Below are positions 1 to 12,129 of a DNA stretch of 64,000 nucleotides, one piece after another. The position numbers and the translations under genes were made by a program. Positions within the stretch are counted from its first letter, which is position 1. The number at the start of each line of letters is the position of its first letter. Location: positions 12,125,175 to 12,189,174 of the forward strand of contig JBANSL010000018.1 of the NCBI GenBank assembly GCA_037127255.1, in the 5' to 3' direction. Origin of the DNA: Persicaria tinctoria (taxonomy: Eukaryota; Streptophyta; Magnoliopsida; Caryophyllales; Polygonaceae). The notes beneath the pieces were generated by a model. It searched no databases. It worked only from the letters and a program-made list of their open reading frames with translations, and was not told the origin of the DNA.

Positions 1-5
1 CCTCT

Positions 6-616
6 CTACACTTCATGTGGAGTCATGTTCTGCACTGCTTTAGTTGGTGAGATGTTCAACAAATACACAGCTGTTGCTACAGCTTCGCACCATAATGTAT
101 TAGGAACATTCTTTGCTTTCAACATGCTCCTTGCCATCTCCACCACTGTTATGTTCTTTCTCTCGGCCACTCCATTATGCTCAGGAGTGTAGGGTGCAGT
201 CATTTCTCTTCTGATTCCATGCTCATCACAAAAACACAAAACTCATTTGAAAGAAACTCTCCACCTCTGTCTGTTCTCATGGCCTTTACTTTTTTCCCCA
301 ACTGATTTTTTGCAAATACTTTGAACTTCTTTAAGTTCACAAAAGCCTCTGATTTAAGCCTTAAGAAGGACACCCAGCTCAACCTACTGAAGTCATCTGT
401 AATGAGAAGGAAATACATGCTTCCTCCCATTGATTCAACTTGCATAGGACCACAGAGATCTGCATGGAGTAGCTTAATGCACTCACTTGCTCTCCAAGCA
501 GATCCACTAGGGAAATAACCTCTAAACTGCTTTCCATAGACACATCCTTCACAAAAATCTAGATCATCAATCTTAGGCAGACCCTGAACCATGTTCTTGG
601 TGTTCAACATTCTCAT
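6..616 (-). pseudogene. Copia integrase fragment, frameshifted
   Basis: Downstream of the TAG the frame continues with the zinc-binding end of the pre-integrase domain (CEGCVYGKQFR) and the catalytic core (HADLCGPM, DDFSR, RTDRGGEF). A frameshift near 235-245 moves the remainder (CDEHGIRREMTAPYTPEHNG, then AERKN) into another frame, which runs to the window edge. The DDE aspartates and glutamate are recognisable, but the two halves are not in one frame. Confidence 0.85.
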
Positions 617-619
617 ACT

Positions 620-2080
620 CTAAACATTCAAGTGTCCATATCTTTGGTGCCACAACCGGGTTTCATCACTTGCTTTGGCAGTCATAGCTCTGCTCATATT
701 TGAAGCAAGATCAAGTGGAAACATTCTGTTCTTTGTCATAGACACATTAACAATGATGTGACCATTTCTTTTATCCTTGATTACACAAGAATCATTCTCA
801 AATAACAGAGAATACCCAGACTGCTGTAGCTGTCCTACACTTAGAATATTATGAGCTAGACCTGGCACAAATTGCACATCAGTCAACACTTTCTCACTGC
901 CTTGCACAGTTCTGATTGCAACATTTCCTTTGCCTTCCACTTGCAATACTTTGTCATCCCCAAGTCTCACCCTACTCTTCTTTGACTCATCAAGCTCTTT
1001 GAACAACTTTCTAGAGCTAGACATGTGATTAGAGCACCCACTGTCTAAATACCACATGTCTTTCATAGAGTCTGCAGTTGAGGTTAAGGCCATGAACAAC
1101 CTATCCTCACTTCCCACATTTTCTGAGTAGTTAGTAGGCTTACTTTCATTTTCCTGCTTGTCCCAACACTGACATTCCTTATGACCATATCTTTTGCAGT
1201 AGTAACATTTGATGTCACTTTTGTAAGATCTTGAATCATTGCCTTGCCCTCGATCAGACTCTCTTCCTTGATCCTTTCCAGACTCACTTCTTTGACCTCT
1301 TCCTTGGCCATTTGAACCTCCTCTTCCTTGACCTCTACCACCACGACCTCTCCAACTTCCTCTACCTCTACCCCTGTAGCCACCTTTATAGCCTCTTCTA
1401 CTCGAAGAGCTATCACCCTTACTCTTGGAAATTTCTTCCTTAACTTGAAGCAACTTCTCATCCTTCAATTCACTACCTCTGCTAAGCCTTTCCTCATGGG
1501 CTTGTAGTGAACTGGCTAACTCATCAAACCTGTAGGTAGACAGATCTTTGGACTCCTCTATAGCAGCCACAACATGATCATATTTTTTAGTGAGACTTCT
1601 AAGCACTTTACTCACAACCTTCTCAGTGCTCACCTCCTCACCATAGGTTCTCATATGATTCACTAAACCTGACACACGAGACAAGAAAGTTTGCACATTT
1701 TCTTTCTCCTGCATATTCAAGGTTTCAAAATCTTTTCTGAGTGCCTGAAGCTTCACAGTTATCACCTTCTTGTCCCCCATATACTCTTGCTTGAGAACTT
1801 CCCATGCTTGGTGAGAAGTAGTTGATGCTGCAATTCTTGGAAAGACTTCATCATCCAAGGCCGATTGAATCATAAACAAGGCCTTAGAATCTTTCTTTCT
1901 TTTCTCCCTAAGCTGCTGATCTGGTTCTGGAGGTTCTGTGTCCTCGAACCCTTGATCCACAAGACTCCAAACCTCTTGAGATTTGAAGAGTGTAGTCATC
2001 TTCAAACTCCAAAAGTGATAGTTGATCCCTTTGAACATTAATTGTGGATTGCCAACGTTTCCATTCCCATTGTTCTGCAT
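620..2080 (-). pseudogene. Copia gag-protease, 486 codons
   Basis: The frame opens with ATG at 2080, about 100 bases after the primer-binding site. It holds a UBN2-type gag domain (about residues 10-210), an RG/GQ-rich basic stretch (about 225-285), a CX2C-type zinc knuckle (CYYCKRYGHKECQCW, about 295), the aspartic protease motif WYLDSGCSNHM (about 345) and the start of the GAG-pre-integrase domain (LWHQRYGHLNV). It ends at a TAG at 617-619 where relatives read on. The next frame continues in phase, so one nonsense codon separates gag-protease from integrase. Confidence 0.88.
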
Positions 2081-2198
2081 CTTTGAGCAAAAAACAATGA
2101 AATGATCACACTTGTGTTTCCCTTTGTGTTTATGAACTCACACCACTCTTTCCCTGGACAGAACCCGATTGCAAACCTTGGTTTGCTCTGATACCAAT

Positions 2199-2532
2199 TG
2201 TTGGAATGACAATTGGAGATCAACTGATCACACACACCTACACTACATACACACCAGCAGCAACACACACACAGGGAGAGACTCAACACATACACATATA
2301 CACCAAAAGCCTCACACCTTGTTTGATTAAATTGTCGACTACTTACACCCATCATTAGTAACTGCAACCAAAGTAAAACTACCTCCACTTACCCATTAAC
2401 ATGACACCTAGGTAGTGGATTACAAAGAGAGAAAACTAACTCTTACATAACCGAACATAAACAGTCTTAGACATAAGCTAACATAACTGACTAACCATAA
2501 CCTTAGTCTTGGAATTTGATTACATTTTAACA
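2199..2532 (-). repeat. 5' LTR of the Copia element
   Basis: On the plus strand the LTR starts TGTTGGAATGAC and ends TTTTAACA, giving TG...CA ends, and is 334 bp long. The inner end lies two bases from a TGGTATCAGAGC-type primer-binding site read on the minus strand, which fixes that boundary. The outer boundary rests only on the TGTTA/TAACA ends because the second LTR is outside the window. Confidence 0.75.
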
Positions 2533-2678
2533 ACTAGCACTCCTTAGGTCATGTGATTAGTTGGCTTCTTACAATGGGTTCAAACTTGGATTCTTAGAGG
2601 CTTACATTGTTATAAGGTAATTGCCATGTGATTAGTTAGCTGCTTACATTGGGTTCAAGTTGGATACTTAGTTGTTTA

Positions 2679-3500
2679 GGGCAGGTTTATCGGACAAAAT
2701 TCTAGTATCGATATTAGTGACATATAATAAAATAATTCAAATATTGAAAGCATCCATCAGTTAGGATGCCATGAGTACGTAGTATCCATTTCTAACATTG
2801 CATGTAATTATCTCATGCATCAGATACTGTACGTAAGAAGCATAAATACAACCGTTAGATACCCATGCAATTGGACGACCAGGATATATGATTTCCTGAC
2901 CGTTTCAATTTAAATTAGTAAAGTCCCATTTCATCCATTAAAATCTAAAAATAAAAAAAATTATCACAATGCTAAATTCATTTTTCTCTACCCATAAACA
3001 TTCATTTTAATGTGTTTTGACCATATTTTAAAACAATTATTTTATTTGGATACAATCTACTTCAAGAATAATGTCCAAAAAAGTATTAAAGTTAATAATC
3101 ATCAATGTTAATGTGGAATACTGTAGTAATTTAAGTTTATCTTATATATTTGAAAAAAATATTATTTATTAATTAATAGAGTTGTATATAGTGTAGTCAA
3201 TTATTATTTATTATTAGATTATATATTTGTCATTCATTTTTTATACATGATAAAATTATTATTATAATGTTTTGATAATTAAAAAATGAATAAAATAATA
3301 TAATATTAAAATGGAAATAATTATTAAAAAGGGTATATGTGTAAATTGAATTGGTAGAAAAAAGATGTTTTGAGATGCTAGAAATGCTACTGATAAAGTG
3401 AGAAAAATAATAATGGGATGCTAGGATGATGTGGCAGAAAGAGAAAAATAAAATAGTAGTATTCCTAGTATCCTTAACATTTGGATTTTGATAAACATGT
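2679..3500 (-). mobile_element. Decayed Harbinger/Tourist-type element
   Basis: The left end is TTA followed by GGGCAGGTTTATC, which resembles the inverted end of the element at 62773-63685. The 3250-3490 segment matches the first 250 bases of that element in reverse orientation, including the CTAGGATGATGTGGC block. The right end (around GATAAACATGT) has drifted and its TTA duplication is no longer clear. It has no coding capacity. Confidence 0.6.
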
Positions 3501-4490
3501 GATCTAATAGATTGGTTATATCTTTGTATACAATACTGGTACTCCATAATTCAACATGAACAATGATCTATAGTAAGCGATACCTATTATGAGACAAGAT
3601 ATGCATATGCATATTTGGTTTACCATTTTCTCTTCTAATTAGTTAGTGTACTGAAAGTATTGCATATTCAATAGCAGTAATGTAATTTTGATAAACTTAA
3701 CAAGCCTTACTTAATCCGATTTACTACTCTTTTTATTGTCAATTGATTTTAACATAAAATCTTACCATGCTTATATCCAACGGACTTCGGTACTAGTATA
3801 CAATGATAAATACGTCTCTGGATCTTTTAACATAGGATTTTTTTTTCTTTGCCATCTTCGATCAATTCCTTTCTGGATATATGGTAGTTGGCAAGGATAT
3901 ATGATAATCATTTGGATGATTGATTGAGAGTTTGTGAAAGAGGTGGGGAGTATTAATCTGCCACACCTAACACTAATTAAAGTTGGAAACTCCCCATAAA
4001 ATGTCTATTCTAATTTCTACCAATGATTTTTTACTTAGGATGGAAGTTTTGGTTTCCAAAGAGGGGTGTGATGTCTATCTATATGATGGATGGATATTGG
4101 ATGGATGGAGATGAGAGTAGAGGCAAAAACTAACATTTCATGGAGTTGTAATGTAAGGACATCTTGATCTCGTTTCACGTTTAAAAATGGAAACCAATAT
4201 TTTTATTTGATTTACCTCAAGTTCTAACACAGATATGTCAAGTTTGGTTCAGGAGAAAATTTCATCAAAACCTTGTAAGCTGTCTAGTGAAAATTTACAA
4301 ACATATGGGCATCAAGACTGAGAATATGATAAGAAGGTTATCTATATTGTTAATGAGTCAACATGGTTTGAAATCTGAACAGGAGGAGGAAATATTTGAT
4401 AAAATCTCCGGAAATGGGTTATAAACTTATAATACTAGTAAATAAGACCAAGAATAGATGTGGTATTATTCCTTAAACTTTATTTTTGTT
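3501..4490. other. Intergenic, no gene seen
   Basis: AT-rich DNA with short open frames only. I recognise no coding homology, RNA gene or clear element boundary here. Confidence 0.6.
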
Positions 4491-4493
4491 TAA

Positions 4494-5305
4494 TACTCCC
4501 TCCGTTTGGAAACAGGTATCCTTTATTTGACACCTATTGCACAATTTCATACTTAAATAGCGAAATCGGGTATATACCCATGGAAACTTTATTAATTGGG
4601 TATATACCCATCAAAATTTCAAAATTGTTTATATACCCATCAAATCATTTAAATTTTGTTTGATTGTCCATAATATATTTGATCTAATATTATTGAGTGA
4701 AAATTAGATTAAAATTTGATTATATAATAAACTTAAATAATTAGAAAATTCATCACTTTGCAATTATTGGATAGAAAATATAATTAAAATTTTAATATAA
4801 AAGTTAAACTTCAACGTAATTATGATTATATTTTTATCCAATGATTTTATTTTGAATATCAAGTTTCATGTTTAAGTTCAAAATAATTAGATTATAAAAA
4901 TGACCATAAACCATAGTAAAGAAATAAAATACATATTTTAATGTAAAATCACATCAAATTAAAAAAAATTACTTAGTTTGAAAGAAATTGAAATTAATGT
5001 CTCATTTTAATAATTATTTGAAAGTTAACTAATTTTGACATTTAAATAATTAAGTTTTAATAATTTTTACATTTAATAGTATAAATTAAATATATGATGG
5101 ACAATTAAACAAAATATAAATAATTTAATGGGTATATAAATAATTTTGAAGTTTTGATGGGTATATACCCAATTAATAAAGTTTCCAGGGGTATGTACCC
5201 GATTTGGCCAATTTTGGCTTAAAAATTGATATTTTGTATAATTTTTAGTTTCTTAAAAATGTGTCAAATAATAAAGAGACATTTATTGCCAACGGATCGA
5301 TGTAA
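4494..5305. mobile_element. Stowaway-like MITE carrying a nested inverted-repeat MITE
   Basis: The outer ends are inverted copies. The left end is CTCCCTCCGTTTGGAAAC followed by CTTTATTTGACAC (4497-4543). The right end is GTGTCAAATAATAAAG followed by CCAACGGATCG (about 5262-5300). CTCCCTCCGT with TA flanks is typical of plant Stowaway/mariner MITEs. The inner element lies between these arms. Confidence 0.65.
4563..5205. mobile_element. Inner foldback MITE with ~120 bp inverted arms
   Basis: Arms at 4563-4685 and about 5085-5205 are near-perfect inverted copies. Each contains GGGTATATACCCA-type palindromes and the block AAACTTTATTAATTGGGTA. The central ~400 bases are AT-rich and noncoding. 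The superfamily is not clear because I see no convincing target duplication. Confidence 0.75.
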
Positions 5306-5685
5306 TATATATTTATATTATTTCATAACTCTTCAACCTTTATTACACATTTTTTTTAACTTCAACTACCCCTTTAGTAAAAGGCATTTGATTTTTCATT
5401 ACATTTTTTAAGAAACTATTTTTTTATATAAAATATTAACTTTTTATATAATTCCAAATTTTTTACTCTGAAATAAGACATAATTATTTTAACAATCCTT
5501 GTTGATGGTACTTCTCAAGTTTCAATTTTGAGATCTTCAATCCATAAGTTTTGTCAGTTTATAGTAGTATATATGTATTTGAAATTTAATTTAGATTCGA
5601 AACAATCAAATTATTCTTAATCAAGTAAAAAGCTGCCGATAAATATACTCAAAATATATTTAATATAGGAAAACAGTATCTTAAT

Positions 5686-5758
5686 GGGGATGTAGCTCAG
5701 ATGGTAGAGCGCTCGCTTAGCATGCGAGAGGTACGGGGATCGATACCCCGCATCTCCA
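5686..5758 (+). tRNA. tRNA-Ala (anticodon AGC)
   Basis: This 73-nt cloverleaf has a 7-bp acceptor stem GGGGATG/CATCTCC with one G-T pair. The D arm contains the A-box sequence TAGCTCAGATGG. The anticodon stem is CTCGC/GCGAG around the loop TTAGCAT (anticodon AGC, decoding GCU/GCC), and the T arm contains GGGGATCGATACCCC. The discriminator base is A, the usual alanine identity base, and there is no intron. A run of T residues within 25 bases downstream can terminate RNA polymerase III. It looks functional. Confidence 0.97.
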
Positions 5759-6957
5759 TTATTTTATGGGTTTTTTTTTTCACTCCAAAACAAATCCAGT
5801 GCACATCTTATTTGCCATGAACATAGTCAATGACCTTTTATGTTTTTATTTGGATCCACTACGAATCCAGTGCACATCTTGTTTGCATGAAGGCATTAAC
5901 ATAGTCAATGACCACTTGCGATTTGAGATTCAGCGATCCAACAGGTAGTACAGTTGGGTTTTACCCCTTCCAAATCTTCATTTACTGGGAAGGCTAACAT
6001 TCAAATTCGTGTTTGCACTTCAAATTCTGGAAAACAATGCAATGATAGAATCAATGTTCTTCACCGTAATACCCTCTTTAACAACACTGTCCAAGTTTCA
6101 AGTATCGAATGATTGTGGATGCAAATTCCGCAAGACAAACAAATCCTAGTAATGGCATTATTCCACAGGGCATAAGATCTCAACACTCCATGCAAGTAAT
6201 GAAGTAAATATATACTAAAAGACATGTCAAAAACATAAAACACCCACAATAAATTTCAAAGAACGGACATGTAAAACCATAAAACCCAGATCATGTCAGT
6301 TAACATGTTCGATTATATCAATGCACTAAAAAAACCCAAACTAAAAGGTTGCAAACTTATAGAACAAAGCACATGACAGTCTCATGCCAATGTCGAAAGC
6401 CATAAAAAGGTTTATGCAAAGCAATATAAAAGATCCATCTGCGAAGTCTATCACATGTTCAGAATAACCACAGTAACACCATAATGTTCAACTGACTTCT
6501 AGCACTTCCATGGAAATGCAGACTTATTCCCCGAGCAACGACAGAGGTAGGTAAGATGATAATCATACGAGATTCCACATCAATCTGGAAATTCCTTTCA
6601 CAAACTGAAATCCAGCATCTGACAGTAGCCTCATCCAATGCTTTGTGCCACCTGCAGAGAACATTGATGACACTTGTCCCCACAAGCAAAGTTGCCACCT
6701 TCATGGTCAATCTATAGCGCGCACACAAAAAAAATCCAGCAAAACCCGTCAAATAAGCAACGAAGCGAAATGGAGGTAACGTATAAACAATATGATGAAC
6801 AGCAGGATGGTTAGGACAGAATTCGAACCTCAATACAAACTTTGTGGACGCTTTGGGGCATTACAACGTGATCCTTGGCGCGGCGCGCCTTCTGCGTACC
6901 AGTGCAGGCTTCGTTGCCCCTCTCCTGCACCAGCAACTGGCTAGAGTTGATTAATTG
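5759..6957. other. Intergenic and eRF1 3'UTR
   Basis: The part next to 6958 is the 3' untranslated region of the eRF1 gene on the minus strand, with an unresolved end. Between 5793 and 5912 a block containing AATCCAGTGCACATCTT and AACATAGTCAATGACC occurs twice, an imperfect local duplication just after the tRNA. I see no other gene. Confidence 0.55.
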
Positions 6958-8271
6958 TCATTCAGAGTCTTCATATAATTCCCCATCATCAGAAAAGTCA
7001 TCAAAAGTCCTCATATCAAGCTGGTAGCGGAGAATGCCTCCAATTCCACCGAATCCCCTGCAGAACTGTGAACCCTCTTGGGATTTGTTGGTTACAAATT
7101 CAAGTACACACCCAAACTTCCGATAGTTATTCGCAAACCACTCAAGCAGGGACATCTGATCCTGAACCTCCAGCTCAGCATTCGAGACAGGGTCCCGGAA
7201 ATTGTTCTGATCAGCCGCTTGTTCTTTGTTCAAATGTTTTATCACAATCTCACCAGTGACACTATTTTGCAGCTCATATCTGGTAATATCAAGATTTTCC
7301 CATACAATAAGTGTTTCAACAGCGCCCATTTCCAGAGCTTTGAGTGTATCCTCCACACCAAAAACATACTTTCCAGTATCCTGACTTATCTCTTCAAAGT
7401 ACTTTCCGATCAACTTCTTCTCCTGAATAAACTTCACATTGGCAAGGATCTCGGCAGATAGTTCAATTGCCTGATTGAAACCATTTTCACCTCCATAAGA
7501 AACATCTACCACATTCAGTATCTTTGCCTGAAGACGGGGATCAAACATGTCTGACTGACTGAGTTCAGTCTTGAAGTCTGCTGAACCAGCAAGTATGAGT
7601 CCAGAAACATTAGGCTGACTGGTTGCAGGATTGATGAAGAATTGTGTGGCAAGTTCAGCCGTCTTCCTGACATAGTTATGGCGCTTTTCCATTCTAAGAC
7701 GAGCAAAACGCAGAGCTGACTGTCCTCCTCTTCCGTGCTTCTTAGGAAGGTCAACAGAGAATTTATGAAGTACCTCTCTTGTGTTGCCACTGAGAGTTCC
7801 AAAAAGGGTGCCATTACCATCCATCACAATGAAGCCAAATTTATCATCAGATTCTAGTAGTTCATTCAGAGCTTCAGTGTGAAACTTGTTGTCACAGAGG
7901 TAGAGAGACGCATTGATAGGCTTGAACGGCTCAAAGTCGATAGTCACCTTCTTTTCCTTCCCATCGTCAGTCACGATGGTTCCAGTGTACAGAACAAGTC
8001 CATTAGGAGGCACCTTGTTGTACAGCTTCAGCCTCTGCTGTGCAGATGTGATTGCACCAAGCACAGATTGGCGATTAACCCTGCTCTTTATGTTGGACGC
8101 AGTGCCGAATTCATCTCCCAGCATTTTCGTTATTCGGGATATCTGATCACGTGGAGGAATGATGAGAGATATCATGCTGGTTCCATTTCCCCGAGCAGCT
8201 TCCAAGCCTTTGATCAACTTCTTGATCTTCCATATCTCAATGTTCTTGTCAGTTTCATGAGCGTCAGCCAT
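6958..8271 (-). CDS. ERF1: Eukaryotic peptide chain release factor subunit 1 (eRF1)
   Basis: This 437-residue cytosolic factor recognises all three stop codons in the ribosomal A site and, with eRF3, triggers release of the nascent peptide. All signature motifs are present. The N domain has NIKS (about residue 62) and YLCDNKF (about 125), which read the stop codon. The M domain has the GGQ loop in RGGQSALRF (about 182), which enters the peptidyl-transferase centre. The C domain, which binds eRF3, ends in the usual acidic tail. Length matches the family. The coding region is one uninterrupted exon, as in the plant eRF1 genes I know. A large intron lies in the 5'UTR. Confidence 0.97.
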   Translation of the reverse strand: MADAHETDKNIEIWKIKKLIKGLEAARGNGTSMISLIIPPRDQISRITKMLGDEFGTASNIKSRVNRQSVLGAITSAQQRLKLYNKVPPNGLVLYTGTIVTDDGKEKKVTIDFEPFKPINASLYLCDNKFHTEALNELLESDDKFGFIVMDGNGTLFGTLSGNTREVLHKFSVDLPKKHGRGGQSALRFARLRMEKRHNYVRKTAELATQFFINPATSQPNVSGLILAGSADFKTELSQSDMFDPRLQAKILNVVDVSYGGENGFNQAIELSAEILANVKFIQEKKLIGKYFEEISQDTGKYVFGVEDTLKALEMGAVETLIVWENLDITRYELQNSVTGEIVIKHLNKEQAADQNNFRDPVSNAELEVQDQMSLLEWFANNYRKFGCVLEFVTNKSQEGSQFCRGFGGIGGILRYQLDMRTFDDFSDDGELYEDSE

Positions 8272-8297
8272 TGGACCAGATCAAATGCCTTGTTGAA

Positions 8298-10206
8298 CTG
8301 TGAATTAAAAAAAAAAAGAGTAAGTTTTTTGTGCTCCTTAAAGTTTTCTTCTCATTTTACATAATGAAAAGTAGTGGGCTAATGGGTAAAACATAATGAA
8401 ACTAACAGCCATTCAAATATGCTTGCATGCATCATATTCCAAATGACCCAGACAATTCAATAAAGCCAATGAAAAACAATGTGCTCAGTCATGATCAAGA
8501 AGACCAAACAATAGGGGCATGTACAAATCAAATCTAAAATCTATACAGAAAATGCTAAAAGCACTTCAATACTTGAGGAAAAAGTTGAAAAAGAAGATGT
8601 TGCATTATCCTTGATTAAGAGTGTAAGTCCATGACTCTTGTTTTGTCTTTGACCCTCTCAATATTTTTACCCTTGATGGGGCGATTGGTGGAAATCACCG
8701 TTGCAATAACATAAGAGTCTACTTATAAAGGCTATAAGGATATCAAAATAACCCAGCAATAAAATCCTAATAATATCTAAATTAATAATTCTACCTTAAC
8801 AGTCCCTACCTTCTTGAAGATACAATTCCAATGTAGTTGATAATGATGTGGGTAACTGCTTAAATAACTTTACAAGAAAGAATAAAAGAAATAACAATAA
8901 AGATAATCACACGATATGAACAGCTAGTCATGAAGAATACAATCTTTGGGAAGCCTGGATGCCTGATACATACCAAAATACTTCATCCCCTAGAAATTAT
9001 GCAGGATATTAAAACAAGGCCAACTTACTAACCCATTTTGTTCATCAGTCCCCACTCAAAAGGAAATAGATTATCAGACAACCCTATGCCTGTTCAGTAT
9101 GCTCAAATCACTATCACCGAAACAAATCCTGTGACAGTTGGGCTCGGAACAGTTACCAAAATGATTATCTAGTATGGAAACCTCATTCCACCCTAGCTGA
9201 CCCCTGCCCAGTGGTATTACCATTCCCCAAAAATGCCTCCCTCCGCCTCACTTAGTGAGCTGCAACCTTAGCCAATGTTCTCCTTCTCGTCAAGTGATTG
9301 ACAGCTTCGTTTTCTGATGGTGCAACTGGGTTAGGATTCTGTGGTGGTGGTGGTGTGCTGTTAAGGCTAAGACCGAGGAAGCTTAGGCTTATAGTTGTAA
9401 GCACTGAAAGTGATTGACAGTGATTAAGGAAGCATTAGCAGGATGATGTTTGGGTGCTGAGAGCCTGAGAGGGTAGTGCTGGCATTAGAGGGAATAGTGT
9501 AAGTTTTTTTTTAATATAACAAAATGCCATTCCCCAAAATTACAATTCTATGTTTACACAGATTTAGATTCCCAATTCCAAACATATTCAGGAGCAAAAA
9601 TAACGAATGAAGATCACCTATTACATCATCTCTCTGTTCCACTCCAACCGTGATTTGGTAATTTACTAGTATTTTTTTTTTCAAATATCCATAAATAAAA
9701 TAATAAAAAATACTAACTACCCCTCAAAATCTTGCAAAAGGATTGAAACAATTTATGTAACAGATGATTAACTCTCAAAAATAACACCAGATAGTAACAT
9801 AGACATCAAGTAAGCATCTTTCTCAATCCCCGAAAACAAGTCTCTCTTACCAAAGAGACACAAAATCAATCAAACGGAGAATAGTTAATCAGACAAACAA
9901 CAAGTAAACGAAGCATTTGGAGCAAGCATTAAAAAGGAAATGATGATGAAATTCACAAGGGACAACAGAAAGATGCGAAACCAATAAATAAATAATAAAT
10001 AATAAACAAATAATTAAAGAAGCGAAAAGCGGCAAACAATGCTGGTTCCAAATTATCATCGAAATTCAACGACAGGCGACATAAATTCACAAGCAGGAGA
10101 TCTAATCAAACTTCAACCCCCAATCAATGCTGAAGACGATAACAAAGGATGAAAGAAAGACAATCATGGAAAAAGTAACAATAATTTGATGATCAAAAGA
10201 AGTTAC
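8298..10206 (-). other. 5'UTR intron of eRF1
   Basis: On the minus strand a donor GTTG|GTAAC at 10207/10206 and a pyrimidine-rich acceptor TTCACAG at 8298 flank 1.9 kb without coding sequence. The splice leaves 26 bases of UTR before the ATG. The upstream exon extends to roughly 10340, where TTTAGGGTTTAGGG (inverted telo-box) marks the promoter side. Leader introns of this kind commonly raise expression of plant translation genes. The boundaries are predictions. Confidence 0.65.
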
Positions 10207-10344
10207 CAACACGGAGCCGAAAAGGCACGAACGATCACCGAGATAGCCCTAAAACACGACGGGAGAGCGAGATTAAGTAGCAACAAGTAGAAAATCGTAG
10301 ACCCTCTCTACTGATTTAGGGTTTAGGGATTGCAAGAGCTTCCT

Positions 10345-11003
10345 CCTATGCACTTTTTTCCAATTTCATTTCATTTTCCTTTAAATATCCATCTAAAGGG
10401 TAATTTCGTAAAAACCCCATATCGGAAATCGTAATCATCGTATAAATTAGGAACATTCCTTCCCAAGTCTTCCCTAAATAAAATGTTCTAGAATCACTGC
10501 ACTAGTGTAATTTTTTTTCCCTTTAAATAAAATGGTAAGAATTTAATTAAACCATCCAACAACGCTCTTATGAACGAGAGTCCACTACTACACTCATGAT
10601 GTGTTTGGCAACGGGGTGAATTTTAGTGGATTTGTGAGATGAGGATGAATTTTTGGGATGGAAAAGATGAAAACTCAACCCCCAAATTTTTGTGACGGAA
10701 AAAGATCGAATTATCCCACTTATCCACATAAAAATACCAAATTACCCCATCTTCATACCCTTCTTCTTCTTGAGTATTGGCCCCAACCCCCTCTTCTCCC
10801 CAACCCAAACCATCTCTCTATGACGTCATTATTGACGGAGTTTCATTCCTTCGTCTCCCATAAACCGTCGTCGGCTCATCTCTCTCCACCCACCCTATAA
10901 CCTCCACCCCCTCTCTATTGGCCTCAAATTAACCATCCCTGTCTTCGGTTGACTGTGGATTTGAATGCAATACAGTTGCAAGGAGTTACAATCTTGATTA
11001 ATT
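10345..11003. other. Intergenic, no gene seen
   Basis: Promoter side of eRF1, then noncoding DNA. Pyrimidine-rich short frames at 10620-10900 look like repeat sequence rather than genes. Confidence 0.5.
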
Positions 11004-11011
11004 AATAGATG

Positions 11012-11777
11012 CAGGGCCGGCCCTGGGAGTTTTAGGGCCCGATGCGAGGTAAAATACGAGTCTTTTGATAAATAAATATATTCAATTTTTTTTAAAAAAA
11101 AAGTTTATTAAACAATACAAAATTGTAATTTATTTTATCATTATTAAATTCAGATTTTATTTTTATCATTAAAAGGGAAATTTATAGACTTTAAAGTAGT
11201 ATATGAGTATGACTAATGCGACAATCTCTCGGTACGTATAACACAACAAAAGACTGCGATTTTTAGATTTACAAATATACTTATTTACTTAATTTCATTA
11301 TATTTTCTTACAAGTCCGATTAAAAATACGTGAATTTTCTAGTGATAAATAAAAGTAAAAAAAATATTTTTTTAATATTCTATTTTTTCCCATGCTTGTA
11401 AAACAGTATGATAGATTAAACACTTAAAACATGTCGTTATTTTGTAAATTTATCCCAAAAAATCCTATAATCACTTAAATAAATTTATTAAAGTATTGTT
11501 ACTTAAAAAACACCCGTTTTTTCATTTGTAACAAAAACTGAAAGACGAAGGCTTTTTACACTCTTTGTCGTTGATTCGAAATATTGAATAAATTAATAAG
11601 TCATATCACAAATGAGTTTTTTTGACATATAAATTTTAGTAAATCTTTTATTACATGCAAATATAATAATACATAATACCCTAATTATTTATATACGGAG
11701 TATATAATATAACGTATTTTTTCCCGGGGCCCTACTCGGTAAGGGCCCCTAGGCGACCGCCCCTTGGGTCGGCCCTG
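11012..11777. mobile_element. hAT-type MITE with perfect 8-bp target duplication
   Basis: This 766-bp element begins CAGGGCCGGCCCTGG and ends GTCGGCCCTG, which form imperfect inverted repeats about 35 bases long and GC-rich against an AT-rich core. It is flanked by AATAGATG at 11004-11011 and again at 11778-11785. An 8-bp duplication with CAGGG ends is the hAT hallmark. There is no transposase frame, so it is non-autonomous. Confidence 0.9.
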
Positions 11778-11789
11778 AATAGATGCATA

Positions 11790-12125
11790 TAATATATACG
11801 ACACACTATCGATCGGCCTTCACAGTAGCTTCCTTGTCTCAAGGTGTGCGCGATGACAGTCAGGGACATGAACCGCGATTCCGACGGCGATGGTGGTGGT
11901 GGTGGTCGGTATTGATGGTGGAGGCAGTCGCTGTCAAGAAGCTCAGTCGCAATGCCTTCCAGAGGATCCGCGAGTTCCGCGCCGAGATGGAAACCCTAGG
12001 CAAGCTCCAGCACCCGAACATCGTCAAGATGCTCGACTACTGCATCTCCGGCAGCGACCGCCTCCTGATCGAGCTTGGACGAGTGGTTGTATCAAACGAC
12101 ACCGTTTATCGTAAACGATCCCGTG
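11790..12125 (+). pseudogene. Receptor-like kinase N-lobe fragment
   Basis: Codons near 11930-12070 give VAVKKLSRNAF, EFRAEMETLGKLQHPNIV and GSDRLLI, which are the ATP-lysine strand, the alpha-C helix and the beta-4/5 region of a plant LRR receptor kinase. The preceding stretch (RDMNRDSDGDGGGGG) lies in another frame. After LLI the expected hinge residues are missing and SLDEWLY follows in a third frame. The fragment therefore carries at least two frame changes and a small deletion, and lacks the catalytic loop. It sits immediately downstream of the hAT MITE. Confidence 0.75.
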
Positions 12126-12129
12126 TGAC

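Larger units (their letters stand above)
1..2532 (-). mobile_element. Copia LTR retrotransposon, 5' part, degenerate
   Basis: The element reads on the minus strand and runs off the left window edge, so its reverse transcriptase, RNase H and 3' LTR are not visible. In element order the window shows the 5' LTR (2199-2532), a primer-binding site complementary to initiator tRNA-Met at 2181-2196, gag, protease and integrase. The protein order (UBN2-type gag, zinc knuckle, protease, GAG-pre-integrase, integrase) is that of Ty1/Copia elements of the Tnt1 type. A stop codon and a frameshift interrupt the reading frame, so this copy is not autonomous. Confidence 0.92.

Noticed and set aside
3230..3547. 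105-codon minus-strand frame similar to one at 62787
   Set aside because: The similarity reflects the shared noncoding Harbinger-type element, not a gene.
7078..8364. Plus-strand frames across the eRF1 gene
   Set aside because: Antisense shadows of a strongly conserved coding exon.
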